DNA of 64,000 bases from Narthecium ossifragum (Eukaryota > Streptophyta > Magnoliopsida > Dioscoreales > Nartheciaceae): positions 7,628,779-7,692,778 of the forward strand of contig OY986971.1 in assembly GCA_963920575.1 (NCBI GenBank), given 5' to 3'. Position 1 is the stretch's first letter. Each line of letters starts with the position of its first letter. The notes beneath the pieces were generated by a model. That model had not been told where the DNA came from and did not search any database. It saw nothing but the letters and a program-made list of their open reading frames with translations. A program made the translations under genes and the position numbers. Positions 35,078-44,836 of the stretch are shown one piece after another.

Positions 35078-35802
35078 TGTTAGGAATTCGGCGGAGATGA
35101 AACCAAGATGGGAAAACAACAAAATAGAACAATGAAAGGAGACACCAGAATTTAACGTGGAAAACCTTCCGGCAAATTACCGCAAAGGAAAAACCACGAG
35201 AAGAGAGAAAACTTCAATATGTAGAAGATTTACAAGACTTGATCTCTCAACTCTCACATATAAATCTCTCTCAACCCTCCCAAATACATTCACTCTAGAA
35301 TGCCCAACTTTCTATCAAGCCACCCCAAAACTCTCCCTCTAGGGTTTTTGATATCAAGCCTTTACTATTAGGGTTACAGACCAACCCTATTTATATCCAC
35401 TAATTAACCCATACTCAGATTAATCTGGACCCTTGATTTTAGCCCGGATGCCGAAAAGGATCGATCTTCTTGAATAAAAGGATCGATCCTTTCATTCCGT
35501 GGAATAGACCGCCCCGACGATGATCGATCCTCTTGAGGATGAGGATCGATCATCCAAACCGTGCTCTCTGTCATGGGAAAAACATCTGCAAATGATCGAT
35601 CCTTATAGGACATAAGATCAATCCTTTCCAACATAGCTCTGTGTCATGAGATCCGGACTGAGAGGATCGATCCTTTCCAAGCAAAGGCAAAGGATCGATC
35701 CTTTGTCTTCCTGCACCTTTGTTTGTCCAACGCCGCGCGTCCTCGACGCTTCTCGTCGACGTCTCTCGTTGACGTCTCTCATGGGGAGGGATTTTCCCAA
35801 CA
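35078..35802 (-). mobile_element. Solo LTR C (copia-like, reverse) nested in the older copia
   Basis: 725 bp, plus strand TGTTAGGAATTCGG...ATTTTCCCAACA, with TGTT...AACA termini. It interrupts the linker between copia integrase and reverse transcriptase. The flanks CATAT and CATGC are only a weak target duplication. A minus-strand TATA box (TATAAATAGG) is at about 35387-35399, and GGATCGATCC palindromes lie upstream of it at 35453-35703. Confidence 0.85.
35453..35703. repeat. GGATCGATCC palindrome array in LTR C U3
   Basis: About eight palindromes, mostly AAGGATCGATCCTTT or GAGGATCGATCATCC. Flanks differ from those in LTR B and the first copia (CCTTT rather than CCAAA), but the GGATCGATCC core and the position upstream of the TATA box are the same. 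Confidence 0.85.
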
Positions 35803-36550
35803 CATGCTACCAAGTCAACAGGCTTTTGAATCTCTCTTTTTAATCTATTGACTACAATTGAGTCTTGTTGTTGTCAAACCTCCAGAGTCTCCTCCTCATC
35901 TGAACTTGATTCCTCATTTAGAACGTGTATGCTATTAATCTTCATTGGAACAACTGGAGCCTGAAACTCCACCTGCTGTGAAGCACTCTTACTAGTACTC
36001 TCCTCTTGAGAGCTATGCAAATTCTCCTTCAACATTGAGAACTCATCAAATTTAACATCATTGCTAACAATAACCTTCTTTGACTGAAGACACCAAAGCC
36101 TATATCCTTTCACGCCTATCTTAAAGCTCAAAAATATTGCTTTCTGGCTCTAGGATCTAGCTTGCTTTCCTTGACATGATAATATACATAACAACCAAAT
36201 ATATGAAAAGAATCATAATCTGTAGCAGGATGTCCATACCATACCTCAAGTGATGTTTTTCCCTCATTTGCAGATGTAGGTAATCTGTTGATGAGATGAT
36301 ATGCATATGACAGTGCCTCAGCCCAAAATTCTTTGCCCAAGCCAACATTAGACAACATACACCGTACTTTCTCCAGTAAAGTACGGTTCATACGTTCTGC
36401 TATGCCATTCTGCGGTGGTGTCTCCCTAACAATGAAGTGTCTAACTATGCCCTCATCCTCACATAGCTTCAAGAAATGGACTGATTTGAACTCACCACCA
36501 TTATCTGATCGAAGACATTTAATTTTTCTACAAGTTTGAGTTTCTATCAT
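35803..36550 (-). pseudogene. Copia integrase and downstream linker
   Basis: Minus strand. 36550-36128 encodes the C-terminal half of the integrase core: CLRSDNGGEFKS, GIVRHFIVRETPPQNGIAER, MNRTLLEKVRCML, FWAEALSYAYHLINRLP, then the GKTSLEVWYG and FHIFGCYVYYHV segments. The frame shifts near 36130 and continues at 36131-35874 (KGYRLWCL, SNDVKFDE, an acidic SSSDEEE stretch). After a stop it continues to 35803 (RLKREIQKPVDLVA). The N-terminal half of integrase, the protease and gag are absent. Confidence 0.95.
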
Positions 36551-36584
36551 CTTCTTTCACTTTAAGAAAATAACTAACACTTCA

Positions 36585-36811
36585 CCCTTAGTTACAGTGT
36601 TTTGGATTAATCCAAAATACGGTTGGATCGATCTACTATCCAAAATGGAAAACAAGCCTCTGGAAACATGGTTGGGATCGATTCAAAGTAGGGTTGGATC
36701 AATCCACTGTGCAAAGTTGAAAACATGTCTATGGAAAAGCCTTTCGGATTGAGCTTCACTTTGGATCGATCCATACACATCTTGGATGGATGAAGACTAT
36801 AAAAGGGCCAA
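36585..36811 (-). mobile_element. 5' LTR fragment of the copia element
   Basis: About 225 bp matching the U3 part of the LTR at 26600-26793, including the strings GTCCAAAATGGAAAACAA-like, AGTAGGGTTGGATC and GTGCAAAGTTGAAAACA, and ending CCAATATCA. The rest of this LTR plus gag and protease are missing. A large internal deletion therefore joins U3 to the middle of integrase. Confidence 0.8.
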
Positions 36812-37140
36812 TATCAACGCCCGGGGACTTTTTATGTACTTCAAGACTATGACATTTGAGGCTAAGATGACCAATGTCCTAGTCTAATGATAGCAAGGTT
36901 TTGATTGAAGCCGGGGGTTTTGTGATATGGAGTCTTTCCTCCTCCCCCCCTTCCTCTGCTTTTCCGGTCGTGTAACCAAACGTAACCTAAGGATATTATG
37001 ATATCTTATCTTCATAGATGCGGTCTCATATCTCCTATGGGACATGTTGATCACTTGCTTGCTTAATTTCCATGTGAAAACGACCACAACGTGACGTGCC
37101 CACCTCGCTGCATCTCTTGTATATCAACAATTAATGAATG
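36812..37140. other. Upstream flank of alpha-amylase
   Basis: No gene recognised. The copia LTR ends at 36811, so at most about 470 bp of non-transposon DNA separates that element from the amylase start codon. Confidence 0.5.
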
Positions 37141-37285
37141 AATGAAGATATAAGCTACCTGCATCTCTTTGTACATACATGGATAAGAAGAGATCAACAC
37201 AAGCTCACTCTTATAACGGAACTAAGAACATAGAAAGGCGGGTCATGAGACTAGCTAAGTTGAACAGAGCTTGAAACAGAGAGAG
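37141..37285 (+). promoter_or_regulatory. Putative amylase promoter and 5' leader
   Basis: A GATATAAGC TATA-like element is at about 37147. TGGATA at 37180-37185 is the reverse complement of TATCCA, the core of the sugar/gibberellin-responsive box known from cereal alpha-amylase promoters. Both are short motifs, so the assignment is weak. Confidence 0.3.
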
Positions 37286-39378
37286 ATGAGTCTTCTACGT
37301 TTCCAAGCTCTCATCGTTCTTCTCCTCCTCCTGCCTCTCATATCCAACTTCACATCTGCTCAAATCCTTTATCAGGTACACACTTTTCTATATGTATCTC
37401 ATCAATTCAGACAAGTTTCCTGTAATCTTTTTTTATGTGATGCATGTAATGATGCAAGCAGAAATGAATGGATGCAGGGGTTTAATTGGGAGTCATGGAG
37501 GGAGACAGGAGGGTGGTATAATTTCTTGATGGGCCATGTTTCGGATATCGCCGCTGTTGGAGCTACCCATGTCTGGCTCCCTCCTCCCTCGCACTCTGTT
37601 GCAGCACAAGGTTGGTTGGCACAGTGATATATAACTCATCATGCAGATGCTCCTTTTGATTTTATGTTGCTGAGACTGAAAGTTTCTTACAATTCTAGTA
37701 ATCCTGTATTCGACTTATAGAAGTCTTTTGTGTGGAGAGATTATGTGTTCAAGCCTCGCTAGAGGGGGGTCTCGATGTTAATTAGTTTTTGATCGAGTTT
37801 TGGAACCTTAAATTTCAAGTTCAAAGGGTTCACTACTAGATAGTTTTTCTAAGTAGATCATGGCAAACTGTTAAAATGGTTGCTTGATTTTCGAGCTTTG
37901 CTCTGATATCTAAAAATTGGATTATGCATATATACAAACAATCAAAGCCAATTTACCTTTCCAATGGAAAGCTTGAAGCAGCCATCTTTATTTTTTTTTA
38001 GTGCAGTTATTACCTTGTTTCTCAAACTATATATGGCTGGTTTATTGTAATTTTTATGTGTAGCTCTTGTGTTGTTTCCTACAATAAGTGAACTAAAATT
38101 TTCTCTTCTCACTTTCTCAGGGTTTATGCCAGGAAGGCTCTATGATCTTGATGCGTCAAAATATGGAACTGAGGCTGAACTGAAGTCATTGATCCGAGCA
38201 TTCCATGACAAAGGAATAAACTGTGTAGCTGATATAGTCATAAACCACAGATGCGCAGATTACAAAGACTCAAGAGGCATTTACTGCATCTTCGAAGGAG
38301 GAACGCCAGACACTCGGCTAGATTGGGGACCGACAATGATATGCAGGGATGACACTGCATACTCCGATGGGACTGGCAACCTTGACACAGGTCTTGATTT
38401 TCCTGCAGCTCCTGATATCGATCACCTTAATTCGAGAGTCCAAAGTGAACTCTTAGATTGGATGAATTGGCTTAAGAGTGAGCTTGGCTTCGACGGGTGG
38501 CGTTTAGACTTCGCCAAGGGATACTCAGCAAACATAGCTAAGATTTATGTAGGCCAAACTACACCAAATTTTCTTGTTGCAGAGATCTGGAGCTCTCTTG
38601 CCTATGGAAATGATGGCAAGCCATCATACGACCAAGATGCAAATCGCCACGAGTTACTTAACTGGGCACAAGCAGTTGGAGGGCCGGCGACTGCATTCGA
38701 TTTCACGACAAAAGGGATCCTGCAAGCAGCAGTCCAGAATGAGCTGTGGCGGATGATCGACCCGAACGGCCATGCACCGGGCCTGATTGGATTATCACCT
38801 GATAAGGCTGTTACATTTGTGGACAACCATGACACTGGTTCTACTCAACAAAAATGGCCTTTTCCTTCAGATAAAGTCATGCAGGGATATGCCTATATCC
38901 TCACTCATCCAGGGATTCCCTCCATTGTAAGTGAATTACACTGTTTCTACCTCTGAATTTTGAATACACAGATCCAGGATTCAACTTTTTTCCTCTGTAG
39001 GAATGCTAAATGTTTACTATTGAAAACTCAAAGCCATATTCATTGCAAATTATGTTCTCTAGGGCGAATTTTTTTATTTTTTTTTACTGTGCTAATTCTC
39101 ACTGGAATATTGATTCATTTTTGCAGTTTCATGACCATGTATTCGACTGGGGTTTAAAAGATCAGATAAGTGCATTGGCAGCAACCAGGTCTAGGAATGG
39201 GATTCATCCGAGCAGCAGTTTGCGGATCATAGCTGCAGAAAATGATCTATATGTCGCTGCTATTGATGAGAAAATAATAGCTAAAATTGGATCAAGATAT
39301 GATGTCGGAAGTCTTGTCCCTTCTAATTTCAAAGTTGTTACCTCCGGCACGGACTATGCTGTATGGGAGAAGATGTAG
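37286..39378 (+). CDS. AMY: Alpha-amylase, secreted (GH13)
   Basis: Hydrolyses internal alpha-1,4 bonds of starch. Spliced CDS: 37286-37375, 37478-37610, 38121-38926, 39127-39378; 1281 nt, 426 residues, the normal plant length, all introns GT-AG. The start is the first in-frame ATG and begins a signal peptide (residues about 1-25, with [17 protein letters not shown]). Mature N-terminus [14 protein letters not shown]13 motifs: DIVINH (112-117), [10 protein letters not shown] with nucleophile Asp204, VAEIW with acid/base Glu229, and [10 protein letters not shown] with Asp312. The C-terminal domain ends VWEKM. All three catalytic residues are present. Two small departures from the barley pattern as I recall it: Leu for Phe in WRxDF, and FHDH for FYDH at the exon 3/4 junction. 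No stop or frameshift. It is the only intact gene in the inter-gap contig. Confidence 0.96.
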
Positions 39379-39910
39379 TTGTGAATCCCTATAAGTTTGT
39401 CTATATCCTATGTGAGAGTTCTCTAGCTCTAGAGCTCAACTCAATAAAAAACATAAAATAAAAAAAGCAATAAAATTGCTGTTAGAATTCATCTTGGAGG
39501 GGCTTCATAGTTTTCGTTGGCATCGAGAACAGCTCCTTTTTGAACAATTCAAGGGAATAAAAGCATGACAAATTAGTGAGATTACTATTTTACGTTTTAC
39601 AATGCTAGCCATTTTAAGCCACATAACAATGTCTCTACATTTCAAGGGAATCATATGGGTTGTTGAATTATGTTTTCCTTTGTTTTGGAAAACCCTTGTC
39701 AACTTCAAATTGTTTAGGATATAGGCTAGGCTTCGAGCTTAATTGTTAAAAAAAAAAACCATGACACGGTTAATATGACTTTGTGTGAACTTTTATGTTC
39801 TTTATTAAAAAAAATTAAAAAGAAAAGTTTTCATTTCTACCCCTCTAATTTCGTGGACTCCTAGCTAAATATCATCTTTTATATTGTTGTGAATAGTTGG
39901 TAGAGTTCCC
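39379..39910. other. Amylase 3' flank
   Basis: AT-rich sequence with an AATAAA-type signal near 39443 (CAATAAAAAACATAAAATAAA). No other gene seen. Confidence 0.5.
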
Positions 39911-40228
39911 TAAAAATAAGGATTAATTGGTGTTTAGGCCATTCAGATGAAAATGTTTAGTCACAGGGCCTCATACTTTTCCTTAAGTCATTTAGGGCAT
40001 ACTACTTTTTTTTAATACTAAAATACCCTTTCAAAATTCCCAACATATCCCAGTGACTGTTGATATTCTTATGGCAAAATTCCAAACATATCCCAGTGAC
40101 TGTTGATATTCTTATGGCAAAATTCCCAACATATCCCAATGACTATTGATATTCCTAATGGAAAGTAACTACCTAATGGAAAGTAAGTTACTCTCCAGGT
40201 TAAATCAATGGAAAGTAACTAGTGGAAA
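39911..40228. repeat. GGAAAGTAACT repeat terminus (right copy, inverted)
   Basis: Starts AAGGATTAATTGGTGTTTAG and contains TTTTCCTTAAGTCATTTAGGGCA, which in reverse complement matches the terminus at 24074-24152. It then carries three copies of a CATATCCCA(G/A)TGACT(G/A)TTGATATTC unit of about 55 bp (40040-40155) and runs into GGAAAGTAACT repeats up to the gap. Confidence 0.75.
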
Positions 40229-40428
40229 NNNNNNNNNNNNNNNNNNNNNNNNNNNNNNNNNNNNNNNNNNNNNNNNNNNNNNNNNNNNNNNNNNNNNNNN
40301 NNNNNNNNNNNNNNNNNNNNNNNNNNNNNNNNNNNNNNNNNNNNNNNNNNNNNNNNNNNNNNNNNNNNNNNNNNNNNNNNNNNNNNNNNNNNNNNNNNNN
40401 NNNNNNNNNNNNNNNNNNNNNNNNNNNN
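40229..40428. other. Assembly gap 2 (200 N)
   Basis: Exactly 200 N. The left edge is GGAAAGTAACT repeat; the right edge is LTR A sequence (GTTAAAATCCAATTAAAATC). Confidence 0.95.
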
Positions 40429-40455
40429 GTTAAAATCCAATTAAAATCCAACATA

Positions 40456-41965
40456 TTAGCATCAGCTGTTTGTTTGGTTGCTTGTATCAATTGATGCAGT
40501 ATTAGTTGGTTTTTTGTTTGGTTGATATGTATTGCATCAGTTGATACAAAAGGCGATAACGTCATGCTCCTCCACGTCACCGGTCGAACTCGTCGGAGCT
40601 TTGGATTTCAAAGCCGGGGAATAACTCGAGCAATCTCCTCACTTTAGCACACGCCGGAGAGCCATGAACAAGGCACCAAACTCGTCAGAGATCCACTAAC
40701 ATGGGCACCAAACTCGCCGGAGATCCATGAACATGGACGCCAAACTCGCCGGAGATCCAGAAACAAGGGGCGCTAGGGAAGAGCTACGAATGGACTGGGG
40801 ACGCTGGCGTAGAGGACAGAGGGCTAGTGAAGATCGCAACTCAAGAGGAGAGCCGATGGCGGGGGACAGAGGAGGGGAGATCTGAGGCGCGTCGGCCAGA
40901 GGAGGGGAGAACCGACCGGCAACGCCAGAGAGGAGGGGAGATCCGAGCGACGGCGGCGGCAGCTGCCAGAGGAGGGGAGATCCAAGCGTCGACGGCCAGA
41001 GGAGGGGAGTTTCGAGCGGCGGCGCCAGAGAGGAGGGGAGAATCGAGCGGCAGCGGCCAGAGGAGGGGAGATCGGAGGGGCGGCGGCTAGAGGAGGGGAG
41101 AACCGAGCGGCGGCGCCAGAGAGGAGGGCAGATCCGAGCGGCGTCGGTGGCCAGAGAAGGGGAGATTCGAGCGTCGACGGGCAAAGGAGGGGAGTTTCGA
41201 GCGGCGGCGCCAGAGAGGAGGGGAGATCCGAGCGGCAACGCCAGAGGAGGGGAGAATCGAGACACAACGGCCAGAGGAGGGGAGGTCGGAGGGGCGGCGG
41301 CCAGAGGAGGGGAGATCCGAGCGACGGTGTCTGTGGTTGCGGCCAGAGGAGGGGAGATCCAAGCGTCAACAGCCAAAGGAGGGGAGTTCTGAGCTGCGGC
41401 GCCAAAGAGGAGGGGAGATCAGAGCGGCGGCGCCAGAGGAGGGGAGAATCGAGCGGTAGCGGCCAGAGCAGGGGAGATCGGAGGGGCGGCGTCCACAGGA
41501 GGGGAGATCGGAGGGGCGGCGGCCAGAGGAGAGGAGATCCGAGCGTCGACGGCCAGAGATTAACGAGGGAGAGCCTGGCGGAGATGGAGAGGAGGAGGAT
41601 GAGGAGGGCGGTGGCGGCGAAGGTGGCGGAGGAGGCGGAGGGGCGACGGCTGGGCTTGGCTTCCTCGAGGAGGAGAGGGGAGGAGAGGTGGAGGAGAGGG
41701 AAAGGAGGATCGGGGAGGAGAGGTAAAGGAGAGGGAAAGGAGGTAAAGGAGAGGGAAAGGAGGATAGAGGAGGAGAGGGAGAGGGGGCACGTGATGCATC
41801 ACGTGCTGCATCACCAGATGCATCTCTTGCTACATGAAGTCACTTTTTTGCATCAACTGATGCAGCATCAGTTGATGCATCTAGTCAACCAAATATAAGT
41901 TTGGACAATGATGCTGCATCAACAGATGCATGCATATGTTGATGCAGGCAACCAAACGCCCCCTA
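40456..41965. mobile_element. Non-autonomous DNA element with TTTGGTTGC ends and a GC-rich core
   Basis: The left end contains GTTTGTTTGGTTGCTTGTAT and the right end, reversed, AGGGGGCGTTTGGTTGCCTG. Both arms then carry repeats of TTGATGCA/TGCATCAA (GCATCAGTTGATGC type) for 100-150 bp. Between them lies a 0.75-kb GC-rich minisatellite and a purine-rich tract. The arrangement is that of a hAT- or Tourist-like non-autonomous element inserted in LTR A. No clear target duplication could be read. Confidence 0.6.
40815..41560. repeat. GC-rich minisatellite (CCAGAGGAGGGGAGATC)
   Basis: Around 20 imperfect units of 30-60 bp built from GGCCAGAGGAGGGGAGATC followed by CGAGCGGCGGCG or CGAGCGTCGACG. Because many units are close to a multiple of three, most frames stay open on the minus strand (up to 226 codons, SPPLA/LPSSG repeats). 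These are not genes. Confidence 0.9.
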
Positions 41966-42336
41966 AGCCACTTAAGTGGTTGAGCTGGTCTAGCCGAGTC
42001 AACTAATCAGACTGAATCCAATTTGACCCTAAATTGCGATCTCGTCGCAATCTCATCCGGATCTGATGATCGTGAGCGTTCCTACTGGATCTATTCAATC
42101 ACGTACATCAATCAAGCCTGTGTGTGCACTATGCGGGTGTGAAACCGACCTCCAAGGCGCAATTTACCAAATTGCCCTTGGGGTCGAAAAGCAGCAATGC
42201 GATCAACCGATCGCAAAGCAACACCAACCGAGCCAAAACAACTGAACCACAAAACCAGACCCTCGATCTACAGCGATTGAACCGGGTGTATGAAGCAGTC
42301 GTACAATTTGCCTCCATGGAGGGACGGGTGTTCACA
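41966..42336 (-). mobile_element. LTR A, right part (start of the LTR on its own strand)
   Basis: Matches the right end of the 31452-34057 copy: TACATCAATCAA, then TGTGTGCA...GCGGGTGTGAAAC, AATTTACCAAA.TGCC, GCGATCAACCGATC and ACCGGGT. It ends GGGTGTTCACA, followed by the second GTACA (42337-42341). A segment of LTR A appears deleted between 40455 and 41966 at the element insertion. Confidence 0.85.
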
Positions 42337-42341
42337 GTACA

Positions 42342-43336
42342 TGGCCAATTATATTGATTCCATACAATTTGCCTCCATGGTTGTGTATGATGCAGTCGTA
42401 CTTTATGATTTCTTCAATTATATCAGGCCCAAAAAGCCCAGGAAATAACATTGATGTGTACATGCGTCCATTGATCGATGAGTTAAAAATATTACGGGAA
42501 TTTGGTGTTAATAAATATGATGCATCACTCAAATCCAGTTTTCAAATGCGTGCAACATTAATGTGGAGTATTCGTGACTTTCCTGCATATAGATCACACT
42601 CAGGTTGGAGTATAAAAGGTAGGTTAGCTTTTCAGGCTTGTGGCAACAATACAAGTTCTTTATGGTTGAAGCATGATGGTAAACATTGCTACGTTGATCA
42701 TCGTCGTTTCTTGCCAATCGGGCACCCCTTACGGAAGAGTAAAGAATTTATGGGCAAAAAGCATGAGCTTAGACCTCCTCCTAAGCCTTTTTTTGGTGCT
42801 TCAGTTATTGATCAATATTCCAAATTTGAACAAGTCAAATTCAGGAAAGCTAATGGGAAGAGAAAACGAGATGGGCTTGCTTCGTTGTAGGCAATTGGAG
42901 GAAAAAGAGTATTTTGTTTGAGCTTCCTTATTGGGGTACCCATTTATTAAGGCACAATCTGAATGTGTTGTATATAGATAAGAACATTTGTGACAATGTA
43001 CTGGGAACATTGAGGGGACTTGATGGTAAGTCGAAAGATACTTTGAAGTCTCGTCTTGATCTTCAACATTTGGGCATAATGAAGGAGCTTCATCCATGTC
43101 GGTCGGGTGATAAATACATTTTACCAACGGCACGTTACACCTTGTCCATGAATGAAAGAAGAGTTTTGTGTAAATTCTTGAATGAGGTGAAATTTCCAAA
43201 TGGCTATGCATCAAATATTTCTCGTTGCATAGATGTAAAAGACAGTAAAATCAGTGTGTTTAAAAGCCATGATTCTCATTTACTTTTTGAACGACTCCTT
43301 CCTCTTGAGATTATTGATTGTGTGCGCACTCAATAG
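42342..43336 (+). pseudogene. CACTA TNP2-like transposase, 3' part
   Basis: Resumes in frame immediately after the second GTACA: WP, IPYNLPPWLCM, FMISSIISGPKSPGNNIDVY, MRPLIDELKIL, MWSIRDFPAY, SGWSIKGRLAF and SLWLKHDGKHCYVDHRRFLP. Continuing the 5' part at 19973-21048, these make the DDE core of a CACTA transposase. A stop and frame change near 42890 lead into NWRKKSILFELPYWG and then 42914-43336 (NVLYIDKNICDNVLGTL, GYASNISRCIDV, FKSHDSH). The expected C-terminal third of TNP2 was not found after 43336. Confidence 0.92.
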
Positions 43337-44035
43337 TCTTCATATAATCTTGTTTTTATTTGCAACTCAGCGAATAAATGATATTCTCGTCTTGAATAGG
43401 TTCTTGCAGTGAAAGAGGGAATCCTTGGGAAGCCCGTAAACAGTGATCCAACGAAGTCTGTATGTGTATCCTACAATGCTGATTGCATTAATATGTGCAG
43501 TCTCATTTGTGTTTTCTCAAGAGGAACACATGGTCTTCTACTCATTTGACTTCTCTTCCAGTAGTCTATGTTGGTTCAGAATCCTATAAAAATTGCACTG
43601 TGCAATCAGCTTCATATGTTTGTAATCTAGAGAAACATGCTGGAATATATGAGGGAGATGTATGTATTATATCTTTGTTGTTGCCCATTTGTTGTGTATG
43701 TATTATACCTTTATGATATCCAAAAAAATGAGATACATTGCCTTTGCTTGTTCTCGAACTTCTTAAGCAGGGATTTGAATGTTGTGTACTAGTAATTTCA
43801 GCTCTCATGATTTCTCTAGCACATTTGGCCTCTTCTAAAGTTGGGAGGAGGTTCTGGAACTAACAGGGTAGTTGCAGTAATTGCAGATTTAAGTGCTAGA
43901 TTAGGCCAATTGGAGACAATGTCCGAACACTCTTTGCATCCTATGACGGTTTAATTGCTAGAAAGATAAAGACTCGAGTTATTTCTCAAGTATACTAAGA
44001 AAAATGTCGGTTGTCCTTGGGGAAGGTTAGGCATG
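43337..44035. other. CACTA internal sequence, unassigned
   Basis: No recognisable TNP2 continuation. Short frames such as QNPIKIALCNQLHMFVI (about 43580-43630) show no known domain. Confidence 0.35.
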
Positions 44036-44425
44036 GTTAGTATTTCTCATAGAATTGAAGCCGAGCTTCAATCGAATAGCTAGAGCTCGAGTTCGACAAA
44101 GCTCGGCTTGAATTTTGTTAAGCTCGATCGAGTCGAGCTCAGCTCAAAATTAAATTGAGTTGGCTCGAGTTCAACTTGCAAGCCTCGTAGTCGAGCTTTT
44201 GAGCCCTACTTTCGATCTTAGTTGAGTCAATATATTATATATATAATTAAAAAATTAAATCGTATATCAAATATTATCGAGCTCGGCTAGCGAGCTTTCG
44301 AGCCGAGCCAAAAACCAATCGAGTTTGAGCTCTACAACAATTCGAGCCTCATTTATGCATTCAAGCTCGGGCATAATCGAATTTTAGCTAAGCTTAATTG
44401 ATTAAAGCTCAGCTCATATACAACC
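44036..44425. repeat. GAGCTCG/CTCGAG-rich repeat element
   Basis: About 390 bp with some fifteen copies of GAGCTC, CTCGAG, AGCTCGG and GAGCCGAGC-like words in both orientations around an AT-rich centre (TATATTATATATATAATTAAAAAATT, about 44228-44255). The overall inverted arrangement suggests a foldback or hAT-type MITE, but termini and target duplication are not clear. Confidence 0.55.
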
Positions 44426-44710
44426 CTTGGAGACGACAGGAAGAGAGAGGTGCGGACTCAATATTTGGGTTCCCTCCATGCGGACTCAATATCATTGCCA
44501 AAAAATATTTAAAAGCTCAAATTCTCAAATTAAACAAACATAATTTAGGATGCCGTAAATAGGTCAAAAAAGCGTAGACGAAATATTTGGTTCCCTCCAT
44601 GCGTCGTTCCCTCTCCCTAGGTTTTTTTTGTTCACCGGTTAATCTAATAAGCTAATAACTAAACTCTTCTCCCAAACCCTCATTTGGGAGCCGGAGCGGA
44701 GCTGCTGTGG
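44426..44710. other. Unassigned sequence with a short local duplication
   Basis: GCGGACTCAATAT and GGTTCCCTCCATGCG are each present twice (about 44454-44490 and again near 44590). No gene recognised. Confidence 0.4.
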
Positions 44711-44756
44711 ATGATGAGCATCGTAGGAGCATTAAAGGACGCTCGATGGAGCACAG
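44711..44756 (+). other. Possible orphan first exon
   Basis: ATG at 44711 opens MMSIVGALKDARWST, followed at 44757 by a plausible donor GTGAGG. The preceding DNA resembles a 5' leader. No downstream exon was found before the LTR at 44837, so this may be a captured gene fragment or chance. Confidence 0.2.
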
Positions 44757-44836
44757 GTGAGGCCATGCAGACTAGGTCTCTTCTTTTCCTCCCCCCTAAT
44801 TTGTTTTGCTTTTCTATGCCATTTCATGGATCTATG

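Noticed and set aside
37271..37627. Amylase start at 37271 with read-through into intron 2
   Set aside because: The codon at 37271 is TTG; the true first ATG is at 37286, and GT-AG splicing gives a full-length GH13 protein.
40696..41405. Long minus-strand ORFs (193-226 codons) with SPPLA/LPSSG repeats
   Set aside because: They are translations of the GC-rich minisatellite; several frames on both strands are open together and none has a domain.
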